Below, piece by piece: positions 40,466-49,745 of a stretch of 64,000 bases of DNA (positions are counted from its first letter, which is position 1; every line of letters starts with the position of its first letter). The stretch comes from Streptomyces sp. NBC_01244 (GTDB lineage Bacteria > Actinomycetota > Actinomycetes > Streptomycetales > Streptomycetaceae), in assembly GCF_035987325.1 (NCBI RefSeq), contig NZ_CP108488.1, positions 3,720,001-3,784,000 of the forward strand, read 5' to 3'. A program made the position numbers and the translations under genes. The notes under the pieces are model-generated. The model was given only the letters and a program-made list of their open reading frames with translations. It made no database searches and was not told the origin of the DNA.

Positions 40466-41098
40466 CTAGGCCGGCCCGGCCGTCAGCCCGGCAACGACGG
40501 ACCGCGCAAGCCCGTCCAGGTAGCCCCGCGACACCGCGTCCCGCACCACCACCTGCCGCCAGTACAAGGGCCCGATCGCCAGATCGAGCGCCCTCCCCGC
40601 ATCCACCCCCACGGGCAGCTCGCCGCGCGCCACCGCCTCGGAGATGATCCCCTCCGCCATCCGCCGCTGCCCCTCCAGCAGAGCCCCCCGCACCGCGTCC
40701 GCGATCTCCGGATTCCGCGCCGCCTCCACCAGCAGGTCGGGGATCACCGCCGAGGCCACCGGATGCCGCAGCACGTGCGTCATCACCTCCAGCAGCGCCC
40801 GTACATCCCCGTAGAGCGCCCCCGTCGACGGCACCGGCAGGCCGTCCGTCGCGAAGGCGCCGACCAGGTCCAGCACCAGGTGCAGCTTGGACTTCCACCG
40901 GCGGTACACGGCCGTCTTCCCCACGCCCGCCCGCCGCGCGATGCCCTCGATCGACATCCGCGAGAACCCCACCGTCGCCAGCTCGTCGAGGACGGCCGCC
41001 CGGATCGCCTCGGTCACGTCCTCGCGCAGGACGGCGGCCCCCGCGGGGGCTCTTCGGGGGGTGGGGGCAGTGGCGGCGGCGGCAGGCTCAGGGGTCAT
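40466..41098 (-). CDS. TetR-family transcriptional regulator
   Basis: The 210-residue protein has a TetR helix-turn-helix at about 25-72 (AAVLDELATVGFSRMSIEGIARRAGVGKTAVYRRWKSK) and an all-helical ligand and dimer domain (closing GPLYWRQVVVRDAVSRGYLDGLARSVV, the TetR_C_11 style). ATG 41098 is used; the frame continues upstream without homology. It is divergent from tagG with 128 bases between starts, where a direct repeat CGACGATACGG occurs twice, so it probably controls the wall-polymer exporter, or itself. Confidence 0.9.
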   Translation of the reverse strand: MTPEPAAAATAPTPRRAPAGAAVLREDVTEAIRAAVLDELATVGFSRMSIEGIARRAGVGKTAVYRRWKSKLHLVLDLVGAFATDGLPVPSTGALYGDVRALLEVMTHVLRHPVASAVIPDLLVEAARNPEIADAVRGALLEGQRRMAEGIISEAVARGELPVGVDAGRALDLAIGPLYWRQVVVRDAVSRGYLDGLARSVVAGLTAGPA

Positions 41099-41118
41099 GA
41101 GGAGAGCATATCCCTCGA

Positions 41119-41177
41119 CGACGATACGGTTGCGTTCCGACGTCGAACGACCTAACCTCACCGTAGCGACGATACGG
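41119..41177. promoter_or_regulatory. Paired direct repeats in the tetR-tagG divergent spacer
   Basis: CGACGATACGG occurs at 41119-41129 and 41167-41177, both in the same orientation, with an 8-bp palindrome CGACGTCG between them (41140-41147). These are candidate operator elements; the spacing of 48 bases places the two copies near the two opposing promoters. Confidence 0.45.
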
Positions 41178-41226
41178 ACCCGTCCCATCGCCAGCCGACG
41201 CCCCGACCCCGTCGAAAGCGACCCTC

Positions 41227-42186
41227 GTGACAGTGACCACCGCGCCACCCCCCGCCCCCTCCCCCTCGCACCGCAAGGACCGGGCCAAGGGCAGGGGCAA
41301 GGACACGGCCAAGTCCCCGGACCCCATCGCCGAGCTGGCGGCGGCCCACGACCTGACCCTCAGCGGAGCCCGCCCCACCCTCCCCCGCTACATCGCGCAG
41401 CTCTGGGGCCGGCGCCACTTCGTGACCTCGTACGCCACGGCCCGGATGCACGCCCAGTACAGCCAGGCCAGCCTCGGGCAGGTCTGGCACCTGATGACCC
41501 CGCTGCTCAACGCGGCCGTCTACTACTTCATCTTCGGCATCGTGATGCACGCCCAGCGGGCCGTACCGGACTACATCGCGTTCCTGATCACGGGTGTCTT
41601 CGTCTGGGACTTCATCGGAAGCTGCGTCAACGCCTCCACGCGCGCCGTGCAGTCCAACCTCGGCCTGGTCCGCGCCCTGCACTTCCCTCGCGCCTCGCTG
41701 CCTCTGTCCACCGTGGTCCAGCTCTTCCAGCAGCTGCTGATCACCATGGGCGCGCTGGTCATCCTGCTGCTCATCTACGGCCAGACGCCCGCCCCGAGCT
41801 GGCTGCTCGCCCTCCCCACCCTCGTCCTCATGGCCGTCTTCTGCGCCGGCTGCGCCATGTTCATGGCGCGGATCGGCGCGAAGAGCCCGGACGTCAGCCA
41901 GCTGATGCCGTTCATCCTGCGGACCTGGATGTACGCCTCGGGCGTCATGTGGTCGATCGACCAGATGCTGAAGACGGACCACCTGCCGCACTGGGTCTCG
42001 ATGGCCCTCAAGCTCAACCCCGCCGCCGTCTACATCGACCTGATGCGCTTCGCGCTCATCGACTCGTACACGGCGCACCAGCTCCCGCCCCACGTCTGGC
42101 CGATCGCCCTGGGCTGGGCCCTGCTCGCCGGCGTCGGCGGGTTCGTTTTCTTCTGGAAGGCAGAGGAGGAGTACGGCCGTGGCTGA
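41227..42186 (+). CDS. Teichoic acid ABC exporter permease (TagG-like)
   Basis: The 319-residue protein is an ABC-2 type membrane component. A hydrophilic start of about 80 residues (Lys/Arg/Pro-rich) is followed by TPLLNAAVYYFIFGIVM, the typical early helix of polysaccharide and teichoic acid exporters, and six membrane segments in all. It starts at GTG 41227. With the following ATPase it should flip a lipid-linked glycerol-phosphate or related wall polymer across the membrane. The upstream GT2-TagF gene would make the polymer. Whether the product is a true teichoic acid or another Streptomyces wall glycopolymer cannot be settled from sequence. Confidence 0.9.
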   Translation: MTVTTAPPPAPSPSHRKDRAKGRGKDTAKSPDPIAELAAAHDLTLSGARPTLPRYIAQLWGRRHFVTSYATARMHAQYSQASLGQVWHLMTPLLNAAVYYFIFGIVMHAQRAVPDYIAFLITGVFVWDFIGSCVNASTRAVQSNLGLVRALHFPRASLPLSTVVQLFQQLLITMGALVILLLIYGQTPAPSWLLALPTLVLMAVFCAGCAMFMARIGAKSPDVSQLMPFILRTWMYASGVMWSIDQMLKTDHLPHWVSMALKLNPAAVYIDLMRFALIDSYTAHQLPPHVWPIALGWALLAGVGGFVFFWKAEEEYGRG

Positions 42187-42961
42187 CACCGCAACCGAGA
42201 CCCGGACCCCGACCGTCATCGCCGACGACGTCCACGTGATCTACAAGGTGCAGGGTTCGGGCGGCCGCAAGGGCGGCGCGACCGCGGCCCTGAGCCGGAT
42301 CTTCTCCCGCAAGCCCGCCACCGGCATCCGCGAGGTGCACGCCGTCAAGGGCGTCAGCTTCACCGCGTACAAGGGCGAGGCCATCGGCCTGATCGGCACC
42401 AACGGCTCCGGCAAGTCCACCCTGCTGTCCGCCATCGCCGGCCTCCAGCCGGTCGCGCGCGGCCGGATCTTCTCGCACGGCCAGCCGTCCCTGCTCGGCG
42501 TGAACGCCGCCCTGATGAACGACCTGACCGGCGAACGCAACGTGGTCCTCGGCGGCCTCGCCATGGGGATGTCCAAGCGGCAGATCCGCGAGCGCTACCG
42601 GGAGATCGTCGACTTCTCCGGCATCAACGAGAAGGGCGACTTCATCTCCCTGCCCATGCGCACCTACTCCTCCGGCATGGGCGCCCGGCTGCGCTTCTCC
42701 ATCGCCGCCGCCAAGGACCACGACGTCCTGATGATCGACGAGGCCCTGGCCACCGGCGACGCCGCCTTCCAGCGCCGCAGCAAGGCCCGCATCGAGGAAC
42801 TCCGCGAGCGGGCCGGCACCGTCTTCCTCGTCAGCCACGGCATCGGCACGGTCCGCGAAACCTGCGACCGCGCGATCTGGCTCGAATCGGGCGTCCTGCG
42901 CATGGACGGCCCCTCGCAAGAGGTCTGCGACGCGTACGAAGAATTCACCAACCGCCGCTGA
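42179..42961 (+). CDS. Teichoic acid ABC exporter ATP-binding protein (TagH-like)
   Basis: The 260-residue ATPase has Walker A GTNGSGKST, the loop region with NDLTGERNVVLGG typical of TagH/Wzt-type proteins, signature YSSGMGARLRFSIA, Walker B VLMIDEALATGD and switch His in VSHGIG. The first 50 residues precede the core. The GTG start at 42179 overlaps the permease by eight bases and follows AGGAGG. It lacks the C-terminal sugar-binding domain of Wzt proteins, so it does not select polymer ends that way. Confidence 0.92.
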   Translation: MADTATETRTPTVIADDVHVIYKVQGSGGRKGGATAALSRIFSRKPATGIREVHAVKGVSFTAYKGEAIGLIGTNGSGKSTLLSAIAGLQPVARGRIFSHGQPSLLGVNAALMNDLTGERNVVLGGLAMGMSKRQIRERYREIVDFSGINEKGDFISLPMRTYSSGMGARLRFSIAAAKDHDVLMIDEALATGDAAFQRRSKARIEELRERAGTVFLVSHGIGTVRETCDRAIWLESGVLRMDGPSQEVCDAYEEFTNRR

Positions 42962-42988
42962 CCAAATCCAGCGGCGCCAGCCAAAATC

Positions 42989-43043
42989 CAGCCCCTCCGG
43001 CGTTTGAGGAGCGGGGGTCCGGGGGCAGCGCCCCCGGCAACGG
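42989..43043 (+). repeat. Dispersed convergent-junction repeat, copy E
   Basis: CAGCCCC-TCCGGCGTTTGAGGAGCGGG, then GGTCCGGGGGC AGC GCCCCCGG, then CAACGGCGCCGCACCC. It lies 27 bases after the tagH stop. The hairpin arms differ from copies B-D but remain complementary. The GGGTAGGGGACT tail is absent. Confidence 0.8.
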
Positions 43044-43078
43044 CGCCGCACCCGCCCACCACGGACCGGAACACGAAC

Positions 43079-43120
43079 GGGCCGGGCCCGGAACCCCACA
43101 GGGGGTCCCGGGCCCGGCCC
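43079..43120. terminator. Terminator between tagH and the glutamate dehydrogenase gene
   Basis: A 19-bp stem (GGGCCGGGCCCGG... paired with CCGGGCCCGGCCC) with one mismatch and a four-base loop, lying between two convergent stops. Confidence 0.85.
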
Positions 43121-43145
43121 GTTCCATCAAGCCGGCCCGCCAGGG

Positions 43146-46100
43146 CTACGCATGCGCCCGAAGCAGCGAGCGCATCGTCCGCATGGCGACGGACAGGTTC
43201 GCCAGATCGAAGTCGTCCGACCCCTGGATCTCGTCCAGAGTCGTCCGCGCCCGACCGATGATCGCCGCGTTCTTCTCCTCCCACGCCTTGAAGCGCTCCT
43301 CGGGAGTCGAGGTCCCGTTCCCGACCGCCAGCACGTCCGCGGTCAGCGCCGCGTGCGCCGAGAACAGGTCCTCGCGGATGGACGCGCGGGCCATCGACTG
43401 CCAGCGGTCGGCCCGCGGCAGTTCGATGATCCGGTCCATCAGCTGGGTGATGTCGAGCCGGTCGGCGAGGTCGTAGTACACCTCGGCGACGGCCAGCGGC
43501 TCGACGCCCGTACGGTCCGAGATCGCGACGATGTCGAGCGTCGGGAAGGCGGAGGAGAACCCGGCCACCTTGGCCGCCAGTTCCTCCGGCACGCCCTCGC
43601 CGATCAGTTCGGCCATGACCGCCTCGTACCACTCCAGGTCCGCGCCGCGCACCAGCTTCGGCACGTCCGACCAGACCCGCTCCACCCGCTCGGCGAAGAA
43701 CTCGATGGTCTCGGTGATCTGGAGCGGCTGCGGCCGGTTGTTCAGCAGCCAGCGCGTACCGCGCTCGACCAGGCGCCGCGAGTGCAGCCGGATCCGGGTC
43801 TGGACGTCGGCGGCGACCTCGTTGTCGAGGGACTCCACCGCGTCCCAGACGCCGGCCAGGCCGAAGATCTCGCGGGCCGCGAGCTGCGCCCGGACGATCT
43901 CCTCCAGGGAGGCTCCGGTCTCCTCGCGCAGGCGGTGCAGGAAGGTCGAGCCACCGCTGTTGACGGTGTCGTTGACCAGCACCGTGGTGATGATCTCGCG
44001 GCGCAGCGCGTGCCCGTCGACCTGCTCGGGGAACTTCGCGAGCAGCGCGCCCGGGAAGTAGGCGTGCAGCAGGCGGGCGAGGTACGGGTCGTCCGGGAGC
44101 TCGGTGTGGATGAGCTCGTCCGCCACCGTGATCTTGGTGTAGGCGAACAGGACGGCCAGCTCCGGCTGGGTCAGGCCCTTGCCGTTGTTCAGCAGCTCGC
44201 GCAGCTGCCGGTCGTTGGGCAGGAATTCCAGCTGGCGGTCCAGCAGGCCGTCACGGCCCAGGCGGCGCATGAAGCGCTGCTGGGCGTGGAGCAGGCTGGG
44301 GGCCTGGGCGGCGCCGTTCGCCAGCGCCACGTTCTGCGCGTAGTTGTTGCGCAGCACCAGTCGGCCGACCTCGTCGGTCATCGCGGCGAGGAACTTGTTG
44401 CGCTGCTTGACGGTCAGGTCCCCGTCGGTGACCACCGAGTTCAGCAGGATCTTGATGTTCACCTCGTGGTCGGAGGTGTCCACGCCCGCGCTGTTGTCGA
44501 TGGCGTCGGTGTTGACCTTGCCGCCCTCGCCGCCGGCGCCGCCGCGCGCGAACTCGATGCGGCCGAGCTGGGTCAGGCCCAGGTTGCCGCCCTCGCCGAT
44601 GACCTTGGCCCGCACGTCGGAGCCGTTGACGCGGATGGCGTCGTTGGCCTTGTCGCCGACGTCGGCGTGCGTCTCGGCCGTCGCCTTGACGTACGTGCCG
44701 ATGCCGCCGTTCCACAGCAGGTCCACCGGGGACTGGAGGATCGCCTTCATCAGGTCGGCCGGGGTCATCTTGGTGACGCCGGCCTCGATGCCGAGGGCCT
44801 CACGGACCTGCGCGTTGACCGGGATGGCCTTCGCGCTGCGCGGGTGGATCCCGCCGCCGGCGGACAGCAGGGAGCTGTCGTAGTCCGCCCACGAGGAGCG
44901 CGGCAGCTCGAAGAGGCGCCGGCGCTCGGCGTAGGAGGTCGCCGCGTCCGGGTTCGGGTCGATGAAGATGTGCCGGTGGTCGAAGGCCGCGACCAGGCGG
45001 ATGTGCTCGGAGAGCAGCATGCCGTTGCCGAAGACGTCGCCGGACATGTCGCCGACGCCGACGACGGTGAAGTCCTGCGTCTGGGTGTCGTGCCCGAGCT
45101 CGCGGAAGTGCCGCTTGACGGACTCCCAGGCGCCGCGGGCGGTGATGCCCATGCCCTTGTGGTCGTAGCCGGCCGAGCCGCCGGAGGCGAAGGCGTCGCC
45201 CAGCCAGAACCCGTAGGACTCGGCGACCCCGTTGGCGATGTCGGAGAAGGTCGCGGTGCCCTTGTCTGCGGCGACGACGAGGTAGGTGTCGTCCTCGTCG
45301 TGGCGGACCACGCCCTTGGGCCGCACGACCTCGCCGCCGACCATGTTGTCGGTGATGTCGAGCAGCGCCGAGATGAAGATCTTGTACGAGGCGATGCCTT
45401 CGGCGAGCCACGCGTCGCGGTCCACCGACGGGTCGGGGAGGTTCTTGGCGACGAAGCCGCCCTTGGCGCCCACGGGCACGATGACGGTGTTCTTGACCAT
45501 CTGCGCCTTGACCAGGCCGAGGATCTCCGTACGGAAGTCCTCGCGGCGGTCGGACCAGCGCAGGCCGCCGCGGGCGACCTTGCCGAAGCGCAGGTGGACG
45601 CCCTCGACGCGCGGGGAGTACACCCAGATCTCGAAGGCCGGGCGCGGGGCCGGCAGGTCCGGGATGGCCTGCGGGTCGAACTTCATCGACACGTAGGAGT
45701 GCTGCTCGCCCGCGGAGTCGAGCTGGAAGAAGTTCGTGCGCAGCGTCGCCTTGATGAGGGTGAGGAAGGACCGCAGGATCCGGTCCTCGTCCAGCGAGGC
45801 GACCTGGTCCAGGGCCCCGTCCAGCTCCTCCAGCATCGCGTCGACGAGCTCGGTGCCCGCGGACTGGCGGCCCGGCGACATCCGGGCCTCGAAGAGGGAG
45901 ACCAGCAGCCGGGTGGTGTGGACGTTGTTGCGGAGGGTGTCCTCCATGTAGTCCTGGCTGAAGGTGGCACCGGCCTGGCGCAGGTACTTGGCGTACGCGC
46001 GCAGGACCACGGCCTGGCGCCAGGTCAGTCCGGCGCCCAGCACCAGGGTGTTGAAGTTGTCGTTCTCGGCGTCGCCCTGCCAGACCGCCGAGAAGGCGTC

Positions 46101-48128
46101 CTGGAACCGCTCGCGGGCGTCGTCGCCGAGGTAGTTGGCGGTCCCGGCGGAGTCCCCGTTGCCGCTCGGAAGCGGCATCCGCAGACCGAAGTCGTAGATC
46201 CACGCGTTGGTGCGGTCGGTGCAGCGCAGCTCGTACGGCCGCTCGTCGGTGACCTCGACGCCCAGGCGCTGCAGGACCGGCAGGACCGCGGAGAGCGAGA
46301 CCTGCTCGCCCGTCCGGTAGATCTTGAACCGGCGTTCGCCGGGACCCGCGCCGACGGGCTCGTACAGCGACAGCGCGAACTCGCGGTCGCTGGCGGACAG
46401 CCGCTCCAGGTGGCACAGGTCGGCCACGGCCGAGCGCGGCGAGTGGTCGGCCTTGTAGCCCTCGGGGAAGGAGTTCGCGTACTTGCGCAGCAGCTCGGCG
46501 GCGCGCTCCTCGCCCAGCTCCGCGACGAGCGCCTCGCCGAAGCCGTCGGCCCAGGAACGGGCGGCCTCGACCAGCCGGCCCTCGATCCGCTCGACGTCGG
46601 CGTCGGTGAGCACGGGCAGCTCGGTGCCCTGCGGGACGCGGACGACGAAGTGGATGCGGGAGAGGATCGACTCGGTGTTCCAGGCGGTGAAGTCGACGCT
46701 GATGCCGTCGAGCTCCTCCTGCAGGATCGCGATGAGTCGCAGCCGCACGCCGGTGGTGTAGCGGTCACGCGGCAGGTAGACCAGCGCGGAGTAGTAGCGG
46801 CCGTACTCGTCCTGGCGCAGGTACAGCCGCAGCCGGCGGCGTTCCTGGAGGTACAGGACGGAGGTGGCGATGGCCTGGAGCTGGTCGACCGGGGTCTGGA
46901 ACAGCTCGTCGCGCGGGTAGGTCTCCAGGATCTGGAGCAGGTCGCGGCCGTCGTGGCTGGACGGGGCGAAGCCGGCGCCTTCGAGGACCTCGGCGACCTT
47001 GCGGCGGATGACCGGGACCCGGCGCACCGACTCGGTGTAGGCGGCGGAGGAGAACAGGCCGAGGAAGCGGCGCTCCCCGACGACGTTGCCCTCGGCGTCG
47101 AACTTCTTCACGCCCACGTAGTCGAGGTACGAGGGGCGGTGCACGGTGGAGCGGCTGTTGGCCTTGGTCAGCACCAGCAGGCGGTGCTCGCGGGCCTTGG
47201 CGCGGGCGTCGGCCGGCAGCCGGTTGAAGGACGGGGAGACGGGGTGCGCCTCGTCCTGTCCGTGGTGCAGCGGGTCGGAACGCAGGATGCCGAGGCCGGT
47301 GCCGGGCACGGCGGCCAGGGCGTCGCCGTCGACGAGGTTGTACTCGCGGTAGCCGAGGAAGGTGAAGTGGTCGTCGGCGAGCCAGCGCAGCAGCTCCCGG
47401 GCCTCTTCGAGCTCGTACTCGCGCAGGTCCGGGGCGGTCGGCTCCTCGGGCAGCTCCTGCGCGATGCGCAGCGCCGCGTCGCGCATCTTCTCCCAGTCCT
47501 CGACGGACTCGCGTACGTCGGACAGGACGCGCTGCAGATCGGCGGTGATCTGCTTGAGGTCGGCCTTGTCGGTCTCGCGGTCGATCTCGACGTGAATCCA
47601 GGACTCGACGAGGGAGTCGTGGGGGCGCGCGGTGCGCGGACCGTGCGCGTCGCAGTCGGGGCCGAGGATCTCGATCAGCTTGCCGGTGACGTCGCGGCGG
47701 ACGACGACCTGCGGGTGGATCACGACGTGGATGCCGCGCCCGTGGCGGGACAGCTCGTTCGTCACGGAGTCCACGAGGAACGGCATGTCGTCGGTGACCA
47801 CCTCGACGACGGAGTGGCTGGAGGTCCAGCCGTTCTCCTCCACCGTGGGCGTGTGCACCCGCACGTTCGCCGTGCCCTGCGGACGGTTCGCCGCGAGCCT
47901 GTAGTGCGAAAGCGCGCCCCCGAACACGTCGACCGGGTCCCGGTCGAGCAGGTCCTCCGGGGCGGTGTGCAGGTAGTAGCGCTGGAGGTAGGCGAGAGTC
48001 GTGTCCCGGTCGGGACGCTCCCCCTGCTCGGACCCAGTCGGAAGTAGCCCCCCGGCCGGGCTGTTCTCAGCTACCCGTGCCGCCCGCGCGAGCAGCTCGG
48101 CCTTTGCTTCGTCCAGCTTGGTCTGCAT
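43146..48128 (-). CDS. gdh: NAD-dependent glutamate dehydrogenase, large (180-kDa) class
   Basis: This 1660-residue enzyme belongs to the very large NAD-GDH class first described from Streptomyces. It converts glutamate to 2-oxoglutarate and ammonia, mainly for catabolism. The N-terminal half carries ACT-like regulatory modules (for example VVEVVTDDMPFLVDSVTNEL near 120-140). The catalytic part includes KVARGGLRWSDRREDFRTEILGL, VPVGAKGGFV, and a nucleotide-binding stretch around TVVGVGDMSGDVFGNGML. ATG 48128 follows AGAGGAC; upstream codons lack conservation. It is monocistronic, ends at a shared terminator, and is probably activated allosterically by amino acids (known for S. clavuligerus GDH; not shown here). 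Confidence 0.96.
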   Translation of the reverse strand: MQTKLDEAKAELLARAARVAENSPAGGLLPTGSEQGERPDRDTTLAYLQRYYLHTAPEDLLDRDPVDVFGGALSHYRLAANRPQGTANVRVHTPTVEENGWTSSHSVVEVVTDDMPFLVDSVTNELSRHGRGIHVVIHPQVVVRRDVTGKLIEILGPDCDAHGPRTARPHDSLVESWIHVEIDRETDKADLKQITADLQRVLSDVRESVEDWEKMRDAALRIAQELPEEPTAPDLREYELEEARELLRWLADDHFTFLGYREYNLVDGDALAAVPGTGLGILRSDPLHHGQDEAHPVSPSFNRLPADARAKAREHRLLVLTKANSRSTVHRPSYLDYVGVKKFDAEGNVVGERRFLGLFSSAAYTESVRRVPVIRRKVAEVLEGAGFAPSSHDGRDLLQILETYPRDELFQTPVDQLQAIATSVLYLQERRRLRLYLRQDEYGRYYSALVYLPRDRYTTGVRLRLIAILQEELDGISVDFTAWNTESILSRIHFVVRVPQGTELPVLTDADVERIEGRLVEAARSWADGFGEALVAELGEERAAELLRKYANSFPEGYKADHSPRSAVADLCHLERLSASDREFALSLYEPVGAGPGERRFKIYRTGEQVSLSAVLPVLQRLGVEVTDERPYELRCTDRTNAWIYDFGLRMPLPSGNGDSAGTANYLGDDARERFQDAFSAVWQGDAENDNFNTLVLGAGLTWRQAVVLRAYAKYLRQAGATFSQDYMEDTLRNNVHTTRLLVSLFEARMSPGRQSAGTELVDAMLEELDGALDQVASLDEDRILRSFLTLIKATLRTNFFQLDSAGEQHSYVSMKFDPQAIPDLPAPRPAFEIWVYSPRVEGVHLRFGKVARGGLRWSDRREDFRTEILGLVKAQMVKNTVIVPVGAKGGFVAKNLPDPSVDRDAWLAEGIASYKIFISALLDITDNMVGGEVVRPKGVVRHDEDDTYLVVAADKGTATFSDIANGVAESYGFWLGDAFASGGSAGYDHKGMGITARGAWESVKRHFRELGHDTQTQDFTVVGVGDMSGDVFGNGMLLSEHIRLVAAFDHRHIFIDPNPDAATSYAERRRLFELPRSSWADYDSSLLSAGGGIHPRSAKAIPVNAQVREALGIEAGVTKMTPADLMKAILQSPVDLLWNGGIGTYVKATAETHADVGDKANDAIRVNGSDVRAKVIGEGGNLGLTQLGRIEFARGGAGGEGGKVNTDAIDNSAGVDTSDHEVNIKILLNSVVTDGDLTVKQRNKFLAAMTDEVGRLVLRNNYAQNVALANGAAQAPSLLHAQQRFMRRLGRDGLLDRQLEFLPNDRQLRELLNNGKGLTQPELAVLFAYTKITVADELIHTELPDDPYLARLLHAYFPGALLAKFPEQVDGHALRREIITTVLVNDTVNSGGSTFLHRLREETGASLEEIVRAQLAAREIFGLAGVWDAVESLDNEVAADVQTRIRLHSRRLVERGTRWLLNNRPQPLQITETIEFFAERVERVWSDVPKLVRGADLEWYEAVMAELIGEGVPEELAAKVAGFSSAFPTLDIVAISDRTGVEPLAVAEVYYDLADRLDITQLMDRIIELPRADRWQSMARASIREDLFSAHAALTADVLAVGNGTSTPEERFKAWEEKNAAIIGRARTTLDEIQGSDDFDLANLSVAMRTMRSLLRAHA

Positions 48129-48531
48129 GTCCTCTGGCTCCTGTCGCGCGCCATTGCGTGACGTAGGTGAAGGAAGGAATGGCATAGCACCGCGAGGCGG
48201 GGTGTCGGTGTCCGTTCGGGATCGACGCTATGCCGTCGAGAAAGCCCACCGGGAGGAAATCGGCCATGATCGGCAGGATGTCCAGGGACCGGGGGCGGGG
48301 ATCAGCGACGGCCCGGGCACGTTGGTGCGCCGGGCGCCGGGCGGAGGCTTCAGTGCCTCCGAGAACTATCGCGCTGATCACGGGTACCAGGCTATCTCGG
48401 TCCACCCCCGGCTCGTCATGAGCTGTATGTGTACAAAAGAGGGGGGGTAACTTTGACACTCTGGACAGGGCCGGGCCCGGCCGGGCGTGCCAGGCGGGCG
48501 CGCGGTCGCTCTCCGCTCATGCGACCGCTCA
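48129..48531. other. Gene-free stretch upstream of glutamate dehydrogenase
   Basis: Both flanking genes run leftward. The stretch holds the gdh promoter. I see an inverted repeat GGCATAGC (48181-48188)/GCTATGCC (48227-48234) 53-106 bases before the start, and a run of seven G at 48441-48447 followed by TAACTTTGACA. No open frame shows codon bias. Confidence 0.5.
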
Positions 48532-49248
48532 CTATCCGGCCAGCACGCGAGCAGTGCGTACGGCCTCCGCCAGGCTGTCCACGACGGGGACACCGGCTGA
48601 TTCCAGACTGCCGCGGCTGTGCGAACCGCCCGTATAGAGGACGGCCCGCGCGCCCACGTGCGCGGCGGCCAGCGCGTCGTCCACGGCGTCTCCGATGAGG
48701 ACCGTACGGCCGGCGGTCACTCCCGTCCCGTCCAGGGCCGCCATGTGACGTACGAGGTGCCCCGCCTTGGTGGTATGGGAGGGCCCGGTACGCCCGTCGA
48801 CGCGCAGGAAGTGCCCGTCGATCCCGTGCGCCCGGACGAGCGGCACGAGCTGTTCGTGGGGCGCGAGGGACAGCAGCGACTGCGTCAGCCCTTCCGCCTG
48901 CCAGTCCCGCAGGAGCTCGCGGGCCCCCTCGGCGAGCCCGGCGTCCTCGGCGGCCGCCCAGTAGTGGCGGTGGAAGGCCTCGTCCATGACCAGCCACTCG
49001 GCGTCCGTGGGGAGCCGGCCCATGAGGCGCTCGTAGAACTTCGGCACCGGTACGACGTACAGCTCGCGGTACCGCTCCAGGGTGATCGGCGCCAGGCCGA
49101 GCTCCGCGAAGGAGGCGTTGGTGGCGGCTATCACCGCGTCGATGTCGTGGAGCAGCGTGCCGTTCCAGTCCCAGACGATGTGCGGGGCCGCGGGCGCGGG
49201 GATCGGTGCGGGGATCTCGGGTGCGGGGATCTCGTTCACGGAACTCAT
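48532..49248 (-). CDS. HAD-superfamily phosphatase, phosphoglycolate phosphatase-like
   Basis: The 238-residue protein has HAD motif I as VWDWNGTLL; the nucleophile Asp is kept, and Trp-Asn replace the usual general-acid second Asp region (DxDGT), as in several actinobacterial PGP-like enzymes. Motif II/III lie around SLAPHE and motif IV in LIGDAVDDALAAAHVGA. A small cap domain separates motifs I and II. A Pro/Ile-rich start (EIPAPEIPAPIPAPAAP) precedes the core. ATG 49248 overlaps the stop of the previous gene (ATGA), so both are translated together. Substrate unknown. Confidence 0.88.
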   Translation of the reverse strand: MSSVNEIPAPEIPAPIPAPAAPHIVWDWNGTLLHDIDAVIAATNASFAELGLAPITLERYRELYVVPVPKFYERLMGRLPTDAEWLVMDEAFHRHYWAAAEDAGLAEGARELLRDWQAEGLTQSLLSLAPHEQLVPLVRAHGIDGHFLRVDGRTGPSHTTKAGHLVRHMAALDGTGVTAGRTVLIGDAVDDALAAAHVGARAVLYTGGSHSRGSLESAGVPVVDSLAEAVRTARVLAG

Positions 49249-49745
49249 TTCAGCAGCCCCGGAATCTCCTGGACCCCGAACCACAGCAGCTCGTGGTCCT
49301 CGGCGCCGTCGACGGTGGACCGGGCAGCCTCATCGCCCCCGTCGGCGGCCGGTACGGCGGCCACGGCGGCGCTCACGTCCTCCAGGGCCTCTTCCGCGTC
49401 CACGTGCACCGCGGCCGCCACCGAGAGCCGTACGGCCCCGGCGAGGGCCACCTGGCCCAGCGTGGCCTCGTCGACCCCGGGGGTGGCGGTGGCGGCCTTG
49501 TCGTCCACGTCGACGGCCACCACGACCCGCTTGCGGGGCGCGGCCCCGTCCTCGGCGATCATCCGCAGCGAGGCGGCTGCGGCCCTGGTCAGGGCGGCGT
49601 ACTCCAGCTCCTCGATGTCGTCCGACACGTACCACTCGCGCAGCCCGGGCGTGACGGCGTACGCCCGCAGCGGAGCCGGGCCCAGCTCACCCGCCTGGTG
49701 CGCCTCGGCGAGCCCGGGGAGGGTCAGGGGGACGTACACGCGCAT
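49245..49745 (-). CDS. DUF6912 family protein
   Basis: The 166-residue protein starts MRVYVPLTLPGLAEAHQAGEL and continues with AYAVTPGLREWYVSDDIEELEYAALT, conserved features of an actinobacterial family of unknown function. The remainder is Ala/Val-rich and ends ELLWFGVQEIPGLLK. It has no signal peptide or membrane helix. Translational coupling to the HAD phosphatase suggests a joint role, but nothing in the sequence indicates the reaction. Confidence 0.8.
   Translation of the reverse strand: MRVYVPLTLPGLAEAHQAGELGPAPLRAYAVTPGLREWYVSDDIEELEYAALTRAAAASLRMIAEDGAAPRKRVVVAVDVDDKAATATPGVDEATLGQVALAGAVRLSVAAAVHVDAEEALEDVSAAVAAVPAADGGDEAARSTVDGAEDHELLWFGVQEIPGLLK

Noticed and set aside
43152..48047. 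A 1631-codon rightward open frame antisense to glutamate dehydrogenase
   Set aside because: Its composition (Val/Leu/Gly/Arg/Asp-rich, no domain blocks) is the usual mirror of a GC-biased gene; the leftward frame has clear NAD-GDH motifs.
48441..48458. TTGACA promoter near the seven-G run
   Set aside because: It points rightward into the 3' end of a leftward gene and has no -10 at proper spacing.
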